Positions 33,596 to 43,978 of a DNA stretch of 64,000 nt are shown here, in pieces; position 1 is the stretch's first letter, and each line of letters starts with the position of its first letter. Source of the DNA: Corinectria fuckeliana (Eukaryota; Ascomycota; Sordariomycetes; Hypocreales; Nectriaceae); assembly GCA_019137255.1 (NCBI GenBank), contig WPDH01000045.1:1-64000 (forward strand), in the 5' to 3' direction. The notes under the pieces are model-generated. The model was given only the letters and a program-made list of their open reading frames with translations, did no database searches and was not told where the DNA came from. The position numbers were made by a program, and so were the translations under genes.

Positions 33596-36526
33596 ATGGT
33601 TGCCCCTAATCATGGGTCCTCCCTCTTGTCCGGCCTACTGCTTGCTGCGGCCAACGTCCTAATCCCCGTCTCGATTATCGTCTTCGCGACCGGCTTCTTC
33701 CCATACAAGCCATTCATTCCCGGATTGGCCGAGTTTGAGCCTCTCGAGTATGGGCCACCGCCCTCTGCGCCTTTTGATCGGTTGATCTTTATGGTTGTCG
33801 ATGCTCTGAGGAGGTATGCGCTGATATAACATCACTCAATCTCGCAGCTCCACTGATTATCCGTCCTTATAGTGATTTTGTGTACTCCCAAGACTCAGGA
33901 TTTCAATTTGTGCAAAGGTGAGACTTTCAAGCACGCTTGACTATGTTTCGAGTCGTTACTCACAGTCAACCAGCCTCATTCAAGATGGATGTGCCATTCC
34001 GTTCACAGCCAACGCCCGGTCACCCACCGTGACAATGCCAAGAATCAAGTCCATGACCACCGGCTCCATCCCTTCATTTGTTGATCTGATATTGAACTTT
34101 GACGAGGGCGACACCTCGTCCACGCTGGCGGCCCAGGACACGTGGCTCGCTCAAATCAAGGCCAAGGACATGGGCAAGCTCCTCATGTATGGTGACGATA
34201 CTTGGCTTAAGCTCTTCCCAAACACGTTCGACCGCCAGGATGGGACTACTAGCTTCTTCGTTGCGGTTTGTTGCCCCTCAGCCATCTTATGCTGAAGTCT
34301 CGCTGACCTCAGGTGAGGACTTCACCGAGGTCGACAATAATGTCACCAGAAACATTGCTGGCGAGCTCGAGAACAACGACTGGGGCCTGATGGTCCTTCA
34401 CTACCTTGGCCTTGACCATATAGGGCATAAAGCTGGGCCCCGGAGGTAAGTATCCAAAACACGAAACCGGAAGTCGATATTTGCTGACCCTTGAAAGCCC
34501 CAACATGATCCCTAAACAACAGGAGATGGATGGCATTGTCCGGGTCCTCTTCGAATCGATGGCGTCCAAAGCGCACCTCGACTCAACTCTCCTCGTCCTG
34601 TGCGGTGATCATGGCATGAACGACGCTGGAAACCATGGCGCCTCCTCGCCCGGCGAGACTTCACCTGCTCTGGTCTTCGTGTCGCCAAAGCTCCGGACCA
34701 TCTCGACCAAGTTCCCCGCACCCGCACAGCCCAAGGGCCACTTCGAGTACTATTCCATGGTCGAGCAATCAGACATTGCACCCACAATTGCCGCGCTTCT
34801 CGGCTTCCCCGTCTCGAAGAACAATCTCGGTGCTTTCATCCCCGACTTCCTCCCCTTTTGGCCAAAGACCAGCGACAAGATCCAGATCTTGATTCGCAAT
34901 GCTCGGCAAATCCTCAACATTGTCACTGCTGCCTTTGGCGGCGACCTCTTCGACACAAGGAGTAGCGCAACTGATCCCTGTGCCTTGGAGTTGACTGAGA
35001 TCAACGACCTGGCCTGTCAATGGCAGAAACTTGACAAGCAGGCGCATTCTCTGGCGAGCGCCAATGAGCTCGACCAGGACTGGCTCGATTCCATGTCAGA
35101 GTGGCTGCGCCGAGCGCAAGATGTGATGAGTAGCATGGCTTCCAACTACGACATGCCCCGGCTGTTTCTAGGCCAGGGAGTAGCCGTTGTCTCTGCTATC
35201 GCGAGCGGGATCGCCGTCTTTAAGCTTGGCTCTCATCGGCAGGGGCCGTTGACGCCGTTGGTTCTCATCACGCTGACGTACGGCATCATGATGTTTGCCA
35301 GCAGCTATGTCGAGGAGGAGCAGCATTTCTGGTACTGGTCGTCAACCATCTGGATAGCTTACCTCGGTGTTCGACATGTCCGAAGGTCTGTTGCCTGCAC
35401 CAGACATCATAGAGGGAGCGAAGTACTAACGATGCTCCAGATCGATCGAGTTGCCAGACTTGACTTGGTTCCTTTTCGCCCTAGCAGCTATAAGAGTCAC
35501 CAGAGGCTGGAACCAGACTGGCCAGAAGTTTGCAGGCGAGCCAGATATCGTCAAGACATACATCATCCCCAACCCGCAACTGCTCTGGGTCGCCATAACC
35601 GCGGCTTACGTTGTCCTCTCCTCCCGCATTCTCTCTCGCCTCGATAGCCTCCCGTACTTTGCTGGGACGTCTCTCACGTCGATTCTCCTTACGTCGGCCT
35701 TCAGCTTCAAGCTCGACTTTACTAGCGAGGACGCGCCCGAGCTCGTCGTCGGGTTTGCGCACAAATTCAACCAGATCTTCAAGGCGCAATCCCTCCTGTG
35801 GAAGGCGAGGACAGTCTTTGCTATGCTTGCTATTCTCTGGGGATACGGAGTGCACCGCACCTTGACGGGACGACGTGCTGCTCAAACGCAGTCTGGTAAG
35901 TTCACCCTTTTTTCATTCCCTCGCGTCTCCATACATACATCAACAGCTAACATGGCATCCCAGCAAACCTCTTCCACCTCCTCTACACCGTCCTCGGCAT
36001 GACCCAGTCCCGCGCCACAAACATCCCCCTTTTCCTGCTTGCAGACGTTCTCTTCCACGCCCTGCAGACCGCCGACCTCTCCATCACCGAAATTACCACC
36101 GCCTCCGTCCTCCTTCAGCACGCCTCCTTCTTCGCCTTCGGCGGCTCCAACGCCATCTCCTCCGTCGATCTCTCCAGCGCCTACAACGGCGTCAGCGGCT
36201 TCAACATCGTCGCCGTCGGCCTTCTGACCCTCGTCAGCAACTGGGCCGGCCCTATCTTCTGGGTCTCCGCCACCAACCTCCTGCTGCTGCGCAAGTACCG
36301 CGAGGGCCACCGTCGTGTCTTCCGGCAGCATCTCGCCCTGCTGACGCTCTTTGTTACCGCTAGTGTCGCGTTCGTCATGGCGGCGTGTACAGCTCTGCGG
36401 ACGCATCTCTTCATTTGGACCGTCTTCTCGCCAAAGTATCTGTACAGCATGGCGTGGAGCCTTGGGCAGCATTTGCTCATCAATACCGGGTTTGGAGGTC
36501 TCTTGTTTTGGTTAACTGCGCGCTGA
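33596..36526 (+). CDS. LAS21: GPI ethanolamine phosphate transferase 2 (Gpi7/Las21)
   Basis: Seven exons: 33,596-33,813, 33,873-33,917, 33,974-34,265, 34,318-34,445, 34,498-35,385, 35,441-35,895 and 35,964-36,526. They encode 862 aa. The enzyme adds phosphoethanolamine to the second mannose of GPI anchors in the ER. After an N-terminal membrane segment comes a lumenal alkaline-phosphatase-superfamily domain. Its motifs are DALRSD (69-74), the probable nucleophile T108 in SPTVTMPR, FTEVDNNVTRN (187-197), LDHIGHKAGP (217-226) and CGDHGMND (263-270). The C-terminal half (about 400-862) is a multi-spanning membrane region. The third intron is uncertain: the exon 4 start used here follows GTGAG, five bases beyond a better CAG, because only this restores the family-like FFVADFTEVDNN. 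See findings. The gene converges on YCG1. Confidence 0.9.
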
Positions 36527-36799
36527 GATGTCATTTGTTTGAGCATCAACACTGTTACATGCCCTTGAGATTTACATTGGTTGAGGACACAGTCAGAGCA
36601 TTTTTAGTGCTTGCCGCTAACCAGGCCAGACAATTACTTTGGTTATATAACTTGTAGCAACGAGTCTGATATCATTTCAATTCGATCGCTAAATCAACGC
36701 CCACCTTGCCGAGGCCGCCTCATTGTCCCATCCATCATATCTTCATCATCGAGGCCCGTTTCGTAAAACTCATACAACCTCATATTGTCTCATGTTGTC

Positions 36800-39700
36800 T
36801 CAAACATCTGTCATATCCACATCGTCGTCTGATAGAAGATCATTGACGAAGGACGAGGCCACCTCATCCTCGACGAGAGACGAGGCCTTATCCTCCTCCT
36901 TCGCTGCTACAATGGTGCCTTCGCTAGTGTCCTCTTCCTCTTCCTTGATCTGCGGCTCCTCGACCACAGTCTTTTCCTCTGACGGTTGTCGCTCAGGGTT
37001 TAAGGACATGCTGCGGCTGGTGCGACGTTGGTTGGGCTTTTGCTCGTCGAGGACGTTGACGATCTTGCCAAGGCTGACGTGGATTTTGTAGAGGGCGTTG
37101 CGGCTAGTTGCGTCGGAGAGGATGCCATCCTCTACAGCAGCACTGACCTTAGCGTAGGTCTCACGGAGCTTCTCCTCGGATGACCCGGGCGACATGTGGA
37201 GTTTGCCAAGGAGCGTGGCGACGAGCTTCTTCTCTTCCTCTGTAACATAATTAGTATCCCACGTCTTGCGTATGATAGCGCTAAACTTACTCGTAATGTT
37301 GCCTCGCAGCCTCTCCAAGATGTCCATAGCAAAGGCTAAGTGCACATCGCCATTGACAGCCTTTTTCTCATTATCTAGTATGAGAGTAGCGCCGTAGCAT
37401 TTCCTAGGGTCTGTCCAGTCGACCAGACAGGCTCCAATTGTAGTCATGCTGACCATATCCTCCTCTACATCCGCATCATCATCCTCTAAGCCCTCACGGA
37501 CATTGAACAGAGCATGAATAGCCTCGATGGCAACAGAGCGCATGATATCCTGGTTCTCAGCTCGCGAGAAGCAGAATACTGGCAGGAAGTAATTGAGTGC
37601 CTGTCGGACTGTCTGATTCGCCGCAGACGAGGGATCGAAGTAGGCAACGACAAGAGACTTGAGGAGCTCCTGAGACGCCTCCTCGTCGCTGACAATGCGG
37701 CCGAGGAGCAACTTCGAGGCGGCAACGGTGGCAGCTGCTTGGACCTCGGGCGATTTAGCGCCGCCCTTCACAGCCTTGACATAAACTTTTAGGAGACCTG
37801 GTGTTGATGACAAGAGCTGGGCTCCGTGGACGTTGAGGATATCCGTCAAGATATGGAGGGCCGTGATTTGCAAAGCCGTATGGCCCTTGCTGAAGAAGTG
37901 CATAAAGAGACCAAGGTTCTCGTCCGCGAGAGATCGGTCAAGAAGGGCGCACAAGCCGAGGCAAACTAGTCCCCGCTCACGGACGGGGGCTTCATGACTG
38001 CGTACTGCTGGGACCACCAGGTTGTTGAGCATGGACACTAGGTCTTGGTTGTCCTGGAGGTTTCCAGCAACATGCGTGAGCATGCATTGAACGATGTGAA
38101 GGCACTTCATATTGACGACAATCTCCCGGACCGCCTTCTCACGAGCCTCTTCCTCGCTAAGCTCGGGGTCGGCACCACGCTTGCCTCCCTTGGTCGGCGT
38201 GCTTGGACCACTGACCTCTGACCTAGCTGAATGGAAGCTGTCTTCAGCATCGTCTGCTGGCTCATCAACGATGGTGTCGTGTACATCCGCAACGGACTCG
38301 AGAACGATGCTGCAGAACTCCCGCTCTCCAGCAGAATCCGGCGAGCATATACCTCGAAGAGCCTCCACAGTGAGCTTTGTAACCTCATCTGGCAAGTCTG
38401 GGATAGACAGCATCCGCCGGAACAGGGTGAACATCTTGCGTCGCCCGACCTCATCTGAGTAATCGAGCGTGAGAGAAATTTGGAGCATCTGTTCCACAAT
38501 AAACTCCTGCTCAACGGTGTGCTCCTCTTCTTCTTCCTCGTCCTCATCCAAATCCTGTTGAGCAACCCTCTTGAGTGCGTCGACTAGGACCTGGAGGTAA
38601 CGCTCTAAGAAGAAAGCAAGTTTCGTAACCTCGGGAATTTTCTCCTCGACCAAAGCCAGGTACTTGCTGTTGCCCTCGAAGCGGCAAAATTGGTTGAAAC
38701 TCCTCGCCATGAAGACTGACTCAGCCGAGAGAGTTTCCCAGAAGTGGTCGTCAAACTCAGCCGCCTCGCGATAATCCGGCCGGCCCTCCCAGAAGCCTTT
38801 CATGGCTTCAAGAGCAACACCGTTCTCGACGCCAGAGTTGACCACGTCAATTCTCTCCAGCAATTCCAAAAGACCCTCAAAGTTGGGCGGTGAAGGCTCT
38901 GCCTGCTGGCCATCCTCGGGAGGCGGCGCGCCTGCACAATCCTCAATCCATCGTTCCCGGAATAGTCTGCCTGCAGCCTTGCGAACATTTTCATCTCGGT
39001 CTCGGAGACCCCAGCGCAGGAGCTTCTCGCGCATTGAGAGAGAAAGATGTCTAAAGTCTCCGAGCGCCGGCAGGAGGCGAGAGTAGACAGCTCGTCGTGT
39101 TGCGGAGTCCTGGTCTCGGGCGCGCTCGAGGAGGAAGGGTAGGGTGTTGGGGAGGATGGGGAGGTTCACGAGAAGAGATCTTCGCACATCGGCGCTGGGG
39201 TCGTTCTGCAAAACCTCCAATAGCTTATCAAGCAAGCCTGTGTCCTCATCGTCGTCGCTGTCCTCTGAGTTGGTGCAGCCCTCGCCCTGGTTACCGGCGA
39301 GACGGCCAAGACCCAACACAGCTTGAGCGCGAACCATGGCCTCTTTATCCCGGATCCGCTTAAGCAATCCATGTCGGAGCTTCTGGAACAGATCGTCGTC
39401 TATCGCATCGAGGGAGTTGATGATATGTGAGATCAGCTGGGTCGACCTGAATCGAACAAACTTGTCCTTAGCGGTCAAAAGCGGGAGGATTGATTCAAGA
39501 AGCTGTGATGTAAGTCGAGTGCTCGGCGTCTCGGGCATCACACTCGCATCTTCCTCCACATCTCCCAGTAGCTCGTTGTCCTTTTCACCCGCATGTCGCA
39601 AGAAGAGGCCGATGAATCGAATCGACTTCTCGCCGACGCTCTCTGACTTTTTGATCGGCATTATCTTGAGAACGCATCTAACGAACTCATTATTGAAGGC

Positions 39701-39991
39701 CTCTTCGTCGAAGTCATTGGACTGGGAATGTTTGGAGTTTGTTGGTTCATAGCAACACGATTCGTGGATCTTTCGCAGATTCACGACGAGCTTTCTGTGT
39801 GTCGCCGTAGTTCGCTGCGCATCGCGAAAGACACCGCAGACCTGGGTCCTCAAGGCACTGTCAGGGGTGTCAACAATCTCGGAGACTGAAGTGGATGCGC
39901 GAGAGGCGTTGGAGGCTCGTGATGCGACGGTTGCGTTGGACTGTCTGGCAGTCGAGGTTCTTGTCGACCGGTTAGTAGTTCGTGCAGGCAT
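36800..39991 (-). CDS. YCG1: condensin complex subunit 3 (Ycg1/Cnd3/CAP-G)
   Basis: The gene reads open for 1,063 codons, but a 51-nt in-frame intron (37,240-37,290) is very likely, giving exons 39,991-37,291 and 37,239-36,800 and a 1,046-aa protein. It is the HEAT-repeat (kleisin-binding) G subunit of condensin, needed for mitotic chromosome compaction. Evidence is the N-terminal FRDAQRTTATHRKLVVNLRKIHESCC and FNNEFVRCVLKIMPIKKSE blocks, repeated helical HEAT units such as VRAQAVLGLGRLAGNQ and VRRSLLVNLPILPNTLPFLLERARD-DSATRRAVY, an acidic EEEEEE segment near residue 490, and the Cnd3-type C-terminal half. It ends in an acidic tail. It diverges from NOP4 with 348 bases between start codons. 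Confidence 0.93.
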   Translation of the reverse strand: MPARTTNRSTRTSTARQSNATVASRASNASRASTSVSEIVDTPDSALRTQVCGVFRDAQRTTATHRKLVVNLRKIHESCCYEPTNSKHSQSNDFDEEAFNNEFVRCVLKIMPIKKSESVGEKSIRFIGLFLRHAGEKDNELLGDVEEDASVMPETPSTRLTSQLLESILPLLTAKDKFVRFRSTQLISHIINSLDAIDDDLFQKLRHGLLKRIRDKEAMVRAQAVLGLGRLAGNQGEGCTNSEDSDDDEDTGLLDKLLEVLQNDPSADVRRSLLVNLPILPNTLPFLLERARDQDSATRRAVYSRLLPALGDFRHLSLSMREKLLRWGLRDRDENVRKAAGRLFRERWIEDCAGAPPPEDGQQAEPSPPNFEGLLELLERIDVVNSGVENGVALEAMKGFWEGRPDYREAAEFDDHFWETLSAESVFMARSFNQFCRFEGNSKYLALVEEKIPEVTKLAFFLERYLQVLVDALKRVAQQDLDEDEEEEEEHTVEQEFIVEQMLQISLTLDYSDEVGRRKMFTLFRRMLSIPDLPDEVTKLTVEALRGICSPDSAGEREFCSIVLESVADVHDTIVDEPADDAEDSFHSARSEVSGPSTPTKGGKRGADPELSEEEAREKAVREIVVNMKCLHIVQCMLTHVAGNLQDNQDLVSMLNNLVVPAVRSHEAPVRERGLVCLGLCALLDRSLADENLGLFMHFFSKGHTALQITALHILTDILNVHGAQLLSSTPGLLKVYVKAVKGGAKSPEVQAAATVAASKLLLGRIVSDEEASQELLKSLVVAYFDPSSAANQTVRQALNYFLPVFCFSRAENQDIMRSVAIEAIHALFNVREGLEDDDADVEEDMVSMTTIGACLVDWTDPRKCYGATLILDNEKKAVNGDVHLAFAMDILERLRGNITSKFSAIIRKTWDTNYVTEEEKKLVATLLGKLHMSPGSSEEKLRETYAKVSAAVEDGILSDATSRNALYKIHVSLGKIVNVLDEQKPNQRRTSRSMSLNPERQPSEEKTVVEEPQIKEEEEDTSEGTIVAAKEEDKASSLVEDEVASSFVNDLLSDDDVDMTDV
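37240..37290 (-). other. probable 51-nt in-frame intron in YCG1
   Basis: On the minus strand the segment begins GTAAGT, has TACTAAT 11 bases from the end and finishes TTACAG. Removing it joins ...RGNIT to KEEEKKLV. Because 51 is divisible by three and no stop is created, an ORF finder would keep it as coding. Confidence 0.8.
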
Positions 39992-40339
39992 TTTGGCAAC
40001 GGGAGATGGCCCTATGCACAGCAGACTTGGGGGGGTTATCGGGCTTTGAAGTAATGTATAGATGCCTGTGTGGTGATGCTTTGTTTGGACAGCGCGTTTG
40101 TGTTGTCACGGTCGGGTAAATAGTCTTCCACTTACAGATTAGCGTCGCGAGATAAACAGCATCCCCGCCATCACGTGCGATTAGATAGATTGCCGGAAAT
40201 TTGTCTTATCAGTTAGTTAGCTGCCATATTTTTTTTCTAGCACGACCTTGACCAACTTCGCGGCGCAAGCACATTCGAAAGTGCTGCAGCCTTTGTTCCT
40301 CGTCACAGCGCACCCTCCTTGTGAAAACTACTTTGAAAT
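39992..40339. promoter_or_regulatory. 348-bp bidirectional promoter, YCG1 (-) / NOP4 (+)
   Basis: Compact spacer between two divergent start codons. It includes a TCACGTGCG element near 40,171 and a T-run at about 40,230. Confidence 0.55.
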
Positions 40340-42616
40340 ATGGGCGCCTCCAATAACGACCGCAAGCGCTCCCGCACCGAAGCAGAGGATGTCGACCCTG
40401 TCAACTTCGAGGATCGAGACAACGGGGCAGTTAAGGCTAAAAAGAGAGCGAGAGTCGAAGATCGACGATCACTCTTCGTCCGCTCTTTGCCTCCTGGTGC
40501 TACTAGCGAGACCCTCACCGACTTCTTTTCGGAACACTTCCCCGTGAAGCATGCCGTCGTGGTCGTTGATCAAAAGACCAAGGAATCGCGAGGCTACGGT
40601 TTTGTCACTCTCGCTGACGCCGACGACGCCCAGGAGGCCAAGAACAAATTGGACAAGCATGAGTGGCAGGGGAGAAAAATCAGACTCGAAGTTGCAGAAC
40701 CTAGACACCGAAATGAGTCCAGCGGTCCCGCCGGAGTCATCGCGGGAAAGCCTCCCAAGAAGGAGGAGTACGAGAAGGCTCCGAAGCTGATTGTGCGCAA
40801 CTTGCCTTGGAGCATCAAGACTTCAGAGCAATTGACCAATCTCTTCCGGAGCTTTGGCAAGGTCAAATTCGCCGATCTTCCGCAGACGAAGGGCAAACTC
40901 AAGGGCTTCGGTTTTGTTACTATCCGAGGAAAGAAAAATGCGGAGCATGCCCTAGAATCCATCAACGGCAAAGAAATAGACGGCAGAACTCTCGCCGTTG
41001 ACTGGGCTGTCGATAAGGAGACCTGGGCAAAGCAGAACCCAGAAGAGGAAGAGAGGATACAGGCCAAGAAGGCTCAGGAAGGCGAAAAGGATGAACCCGA
41101 TGATGTGGAGGAAGACATTGAGTCCGCCACCAGCGGGGAAGAGCCCTCCGAGGACGAGGGCTCTGAGGGCGGCGGCGTGAAGCCCAATCGGGATTCGGAG
41201 CTTGATGCCGACCTGGAAAACTTCATGAAGAACTACATGAACAATATGGAGGAGGAGGAGGATGACAAAAACGAGGGAGACGAAGAGGAGCACTCGACAA
41301 AAAACAAGGCTCCCAAAAGACTAACGACGGACAACTCATCTACTGCTTTCGTTCGGAATCTGCCTTTCACGGCAACCGATGAACAACTCAAGGGCTTTTT
41401 CGAACACTTTGGAAAGATTAGATACGCCCGTGTTGTCATGGACAGGATGACACAGAAGCCCGCCGGTACTGGCTTCGTGTGCTTCTTCAACGTGGATGAC
41501 GCCAAGGCCTGCATCAAGGGAGCGCCTCGCCCCAAGGAGCCTGTCAACATGGGGAAGAGCTCCATTCTTCAGGACGAGAGTGCCGACCCTGACGGCAAGT
41601 ACACTCTAGATGGCCGACTCCTGCAGGTCGCGCAGGCTGTCAACAAGGACGAGGCTACCAACCTCGCGGATAACTCTCTCGCCAAGCGAAGAGAGACGGA
41701 CAAGCGCCGGCTGTTCCTTCTTGCTGAAGGCGCTATCGATCAAAACTCACCTCTTTTCAATGTCCTCACGGAAAAGGAGCACCACATGAGAGATGCCAGT
41801 GCCGCCCAGCGTAAGAAGCTTGTGCAGAAAAACCCCAGTCTGCACTTAAGTTTGACTCGTCTCGCTATCCGCAACATTCCCCAAAACATCGGAGCCAAGG
41901 AGCTGAAGGAGCTTGGCAGGAAGGCTGTGGTTGGGTTCGCCACGGATGTCAGGCAAGGCCGCCGACAACCCCTTTCGAAGGAGGAGAATGCCCGAGACGG
42001 CAAGGATGGCAAGGAGAAGGATCGTGAGAGGAAGCTGAAGGGCAAAGGTATCGTCCGCCAGGCCAAGGTGGTCTTCGAGAGCGCAAAGGGAACAAAGGTG
42101 GAGGAGACGACTGGTGGCAAAAGCCGTGGGTATGGCTTTGTTGAATACACATCGCATCATTGGGCCTTGATGGGTCTGCGGTACTTGAATGGACAACAGC
42201 TGGAGAATGAGCAGGGGAAGAAGCAGAGATTGGTGGTTGAGTTCGCCATTGAGAACGCTCAAGTTATCCAACGCCGTACTGCCAACGAGGTGAAGTCTCG
42301 CCAGGGGCAAGATAAGGCGCGGAACCCGGACTCGGCGGCCAAGCCCGAGGCTCGATCTCGAGATGGCCGACGCGAAAGCAGCGGGTCCTCAAAGGACAAG
42401 GGCTCCAAGGATAAAGGCAAGGGCCGCGATCGCGACCGCAAGGACCGCAAGGACCGTAAGGGCAGCAAGGCCGGCAAGGAGGAGAAGGGTGAGAAGCCCG
42501 CACAGGTAGAGGAGAGCGGGAAACCCAGTGATCCCAAGGAGGATATGCAGCAGCGATTGATCGCGAGGAAGAGGCTTGTACGCAAGAAGAAGGCTGCCTC
42601 ACGCGGCAAGAACTAG
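40340..42616 (+). CDS. NOP4: nucleolar ribosome-biogenesis protein with four RRMs (Nop4/RBM28)
   Basis: Single exon, 758 aa. The first RRM (about 44-121) starts SLFVRSLPPGATSETL and has RGYGFVTL. The second (about 148-226) has LIVRNLPW and KGFGFVTI. The third (about 335-436) has AFVRNLPFTATDEQL and GTGFVCF. A long fourth, divergent RRM (about 508-655) has LAIRNIPQNIGAKEL and SRGYGFVEY. An acidic segment (about 245-325) lies between RRM2 and RRM3, and the C-terminus is a long Lys/Arg/Asp-rich tail. This layout and the AVVVVDQKTKESRGYGFV stretch match yeast Nop4/Nop77, required for 27S pre-rRNA processing and 60S assembly. Mrd1 was considered but has more RRMs and a different order. The start ATG is the first in frame. 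Confidence 0.92.
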   Translation: MGASNNDRKRSRTEAEDVDPVNFEDRDNGAVKAKKRARVEDRRSLFVRSLPPGATSETLTDFFSEHFPVKHAVVVVDQKTKESRGYGFVTLADADDAQEAKNKLDKHEWQGRKIRLEVAEPRHRNESSGPAGVIAGKPPKKEEYEKAPKLIVRNLPWSIKTSEQLTNLFRSFGKVKFADLPQTKGKLKGFGFVTIRGKKNAEHALESINGKEIDGRTLAVDWAVDKETWAKQNPEEEERIQAKKAQEGEKDEPDDVEEDIESATSGEEPSEDEGSEGGGVKPNRDSELDADLENFMKNYMNNMEEEEDDKNEGDEEEHSTKNKAPKRLTTDNSSTAFVRNLPFTATDEQLKGFFEHFGKIRYARVVMDRMTQKPAGTGFVCFFNVDDAKACIKGAPRPKEPVNMGKSSILQDESADPDGKYTLDGRLLQVAQAVNKDEATNLADNSLAKRRETDKRRLFLLAEGAIDQNSPLFNVLTEKEHHMRDASAAQRKKLVQKNPSLHLSLTRLAIRNIPQNIGAKELKELGRKAVVGFATDVRQGRRQPLSKEENARDGKDGKEKDRERKLKGKGIVRQAKVVFESAKGTKVEETTGGKSRGYGFVEYTSHHWALMGLRYLNGQQLENEQGKKQRLVVEFAIENAQVIQRRTANEVKSRQGQDKARNPDSAAKPEARSRDGRRESSGSSKDKGSKDKGKGRDRDRKDRKDRKGSKAGKEEKGEKPAQVEESGKPSDPKEDMQQRLIARKRLVRKKKAASRGKN

Positions 42617-42904
42617 TTGCTACCCTTGATACCTGAAAAATGTTTGATTAGCGTTTAAAAACCCGAACTTTTAAGAACTCGTTATCAAGTCCAGAACTGT
42701 GGAAAATGTGTGGCCATCAGATATTTACGTGGAGGCTTCTTTGCTTGATATTGGTATTGTCATTCGTCAGTCATTTTCAAGGCATTTTATCTTTATTCCA
42801 ATTTGATACTACATTTAGATGCCTAGCTTATACAATTTATGCAGATCATTCATCATTGAGTCGAGAAAGTGATGGTTGAATGCAGCATGCACTCATCTGA
42901 GCTT

Positions 42905-43978
42905 TCATTTCCAGAGCCAACCGGTCTTCGTCTGGACACGCCCCTTAGCATGAACACCAGACTTGTCCTCGTCCTCGGAGTCGTCGGACGGCTTCTCGGA
43001 CGGCTTGTCAGCGGGGCGGAAGGAATAGTGTGTTTGGCTCCCAATCTGGTTGCCGTCCTCGTCGAGGGTCTTAACAATGACCTTGCTGTGCAGATACCCG
43101 AAGCGGTCCACGTACTCGTCCTTGATTACTTCTTGGTTCTTGTCAAGGGGTTTGTCCTGCTGGGGCTTTTCGAGTGCGCTGGATGGGCTGTCTGTCAAGG
43201 ACTTCACGAAAGAGTCCCAGGAGGATTGAGAGTCGGCGGAGGACGACTGGATGGAGGAGAAGAAGTCGTCAAAGTGGTCGGGCTCCCTGCGGCGACGGCG
43301 CAGATGTTCCGACTCGGCGTTCTCCCGGAGCGAAGCCGGGAAGCTGTCGTCATCCTCGAAGACATCACGGAAACCTTTGGAGTCCTCACCAGCTACAGCT
43401 CGCCAGACATTTGCAGCTCTGCGGTCCAGTTCGCGATGGAAGTAGTCCCAGTTAGCGTCTGCGGCCTGTGCCAGGAGCTGGCTGGGGCTGGACATGTCGA
43501 GCAAGCCCTGCGACCTCAGCCTGCGCAGCCAGAAGTAGGCTGGTTCTCCGTCGGGGAACATGGAGCGCAGGAGCCTGCGCTGATCATGGCGGACGGCGAT
43601 ATCTGGCAACGGTTGACCCTGGGAGACGGCTAGGAGATCCTCAAAGGCATCTTCAAAGGTGAAGATGGAGGCATCGAGGTTCGACGGGACATCACGAGGG
43701 ACGGGCTGGGGCAGGGAGCGGAGGGTCAGCGGGGAGTAGGGCGAGAGGGTCATGGAGCCCATGGAGAAGCTGGGGCCGGGGATTTCCATGTGGAGGGGGC
43801 CGAGAATCTCGGTGCTTGACGAGTCAGAGTCAGGGTGGTTTGATGAGGCCTTGGTCGAGGCTGAGATGGAGCCGGCAGTGGAGAATGAAGAGTTGAAGCC
43901 GAAGCGAGAGGGTTGGTTGGCGTTGGCGTTGTTGGAGTTCTCGGAACGTTCTGGGACGGAGTTGTCGTCTCGCGTCAT
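42905..43978 (-). CDS. uncharacterised Ser-rich protein, 357 aa
   Basis: Single open frame. The N-terminus (1-80) is Ser/Asn-rich and disordered. A central region (about 100-200) contains FEDAFEDLL, DQRRLLRSMFPDGEPAYFWLRRL and a WDYFHRELDRRAANVW helix. An acidic-basic stretch with RRRRREPDHFDDFFSSI follows. The C-terminus holds a compact segment, IKDEYVDRFGYLHSKV-VKTLDEDGN-IG-QTHYSF, which looks like a conserved beta-rich motif. The protein ends in TGWLWK. I do not recognise the family. It has neither signal peptide nor membrane segment. Good codon quality, a Kozak-like start and position in a divergent pair with the NIPA gene support a real gene. It converges on NOP4 with 288 bases between stops. 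Confidence 0.8.
   Translation of the reverse strand: MTRDDNSVPERSENSNNANANQPSRFGFNSSFSTAGSISASTKASSNHPDSDSSSTEILGPLHMEIPGPSFSMGSMTLSPYSPLTLRSLPQPVPRDVPSNLDASIFTFEDAFEDLLAVSQGQPLPDIAVRHDQRRLLRSMFPDGEPAYFWLRRLRSQGLLDMSSPSQLLAQAADANWDYFHRELDRRAANVWRAVAGEDSKGFRDVFEDDDSFPASLRENAESEHLRRRRREPDHFDDFFSSIQSSSADSQSSWDSFVKSLTDSPSSALEKPQQDKPLDKNQEVIKDEYVDRFGYLHSKVIVKTLDEDGNQIGSQTHYSFRPADKPSEKPSDDSEDEDKSGVHAKGRVQTKTGWLWK

Noticed and set aside
35882..36472. 196-codon minus-strand frame opposite the GPI7 end
   Set aside because: Shadow of the coding strand, acidic by composition, and it overlaps a well-supported exon.
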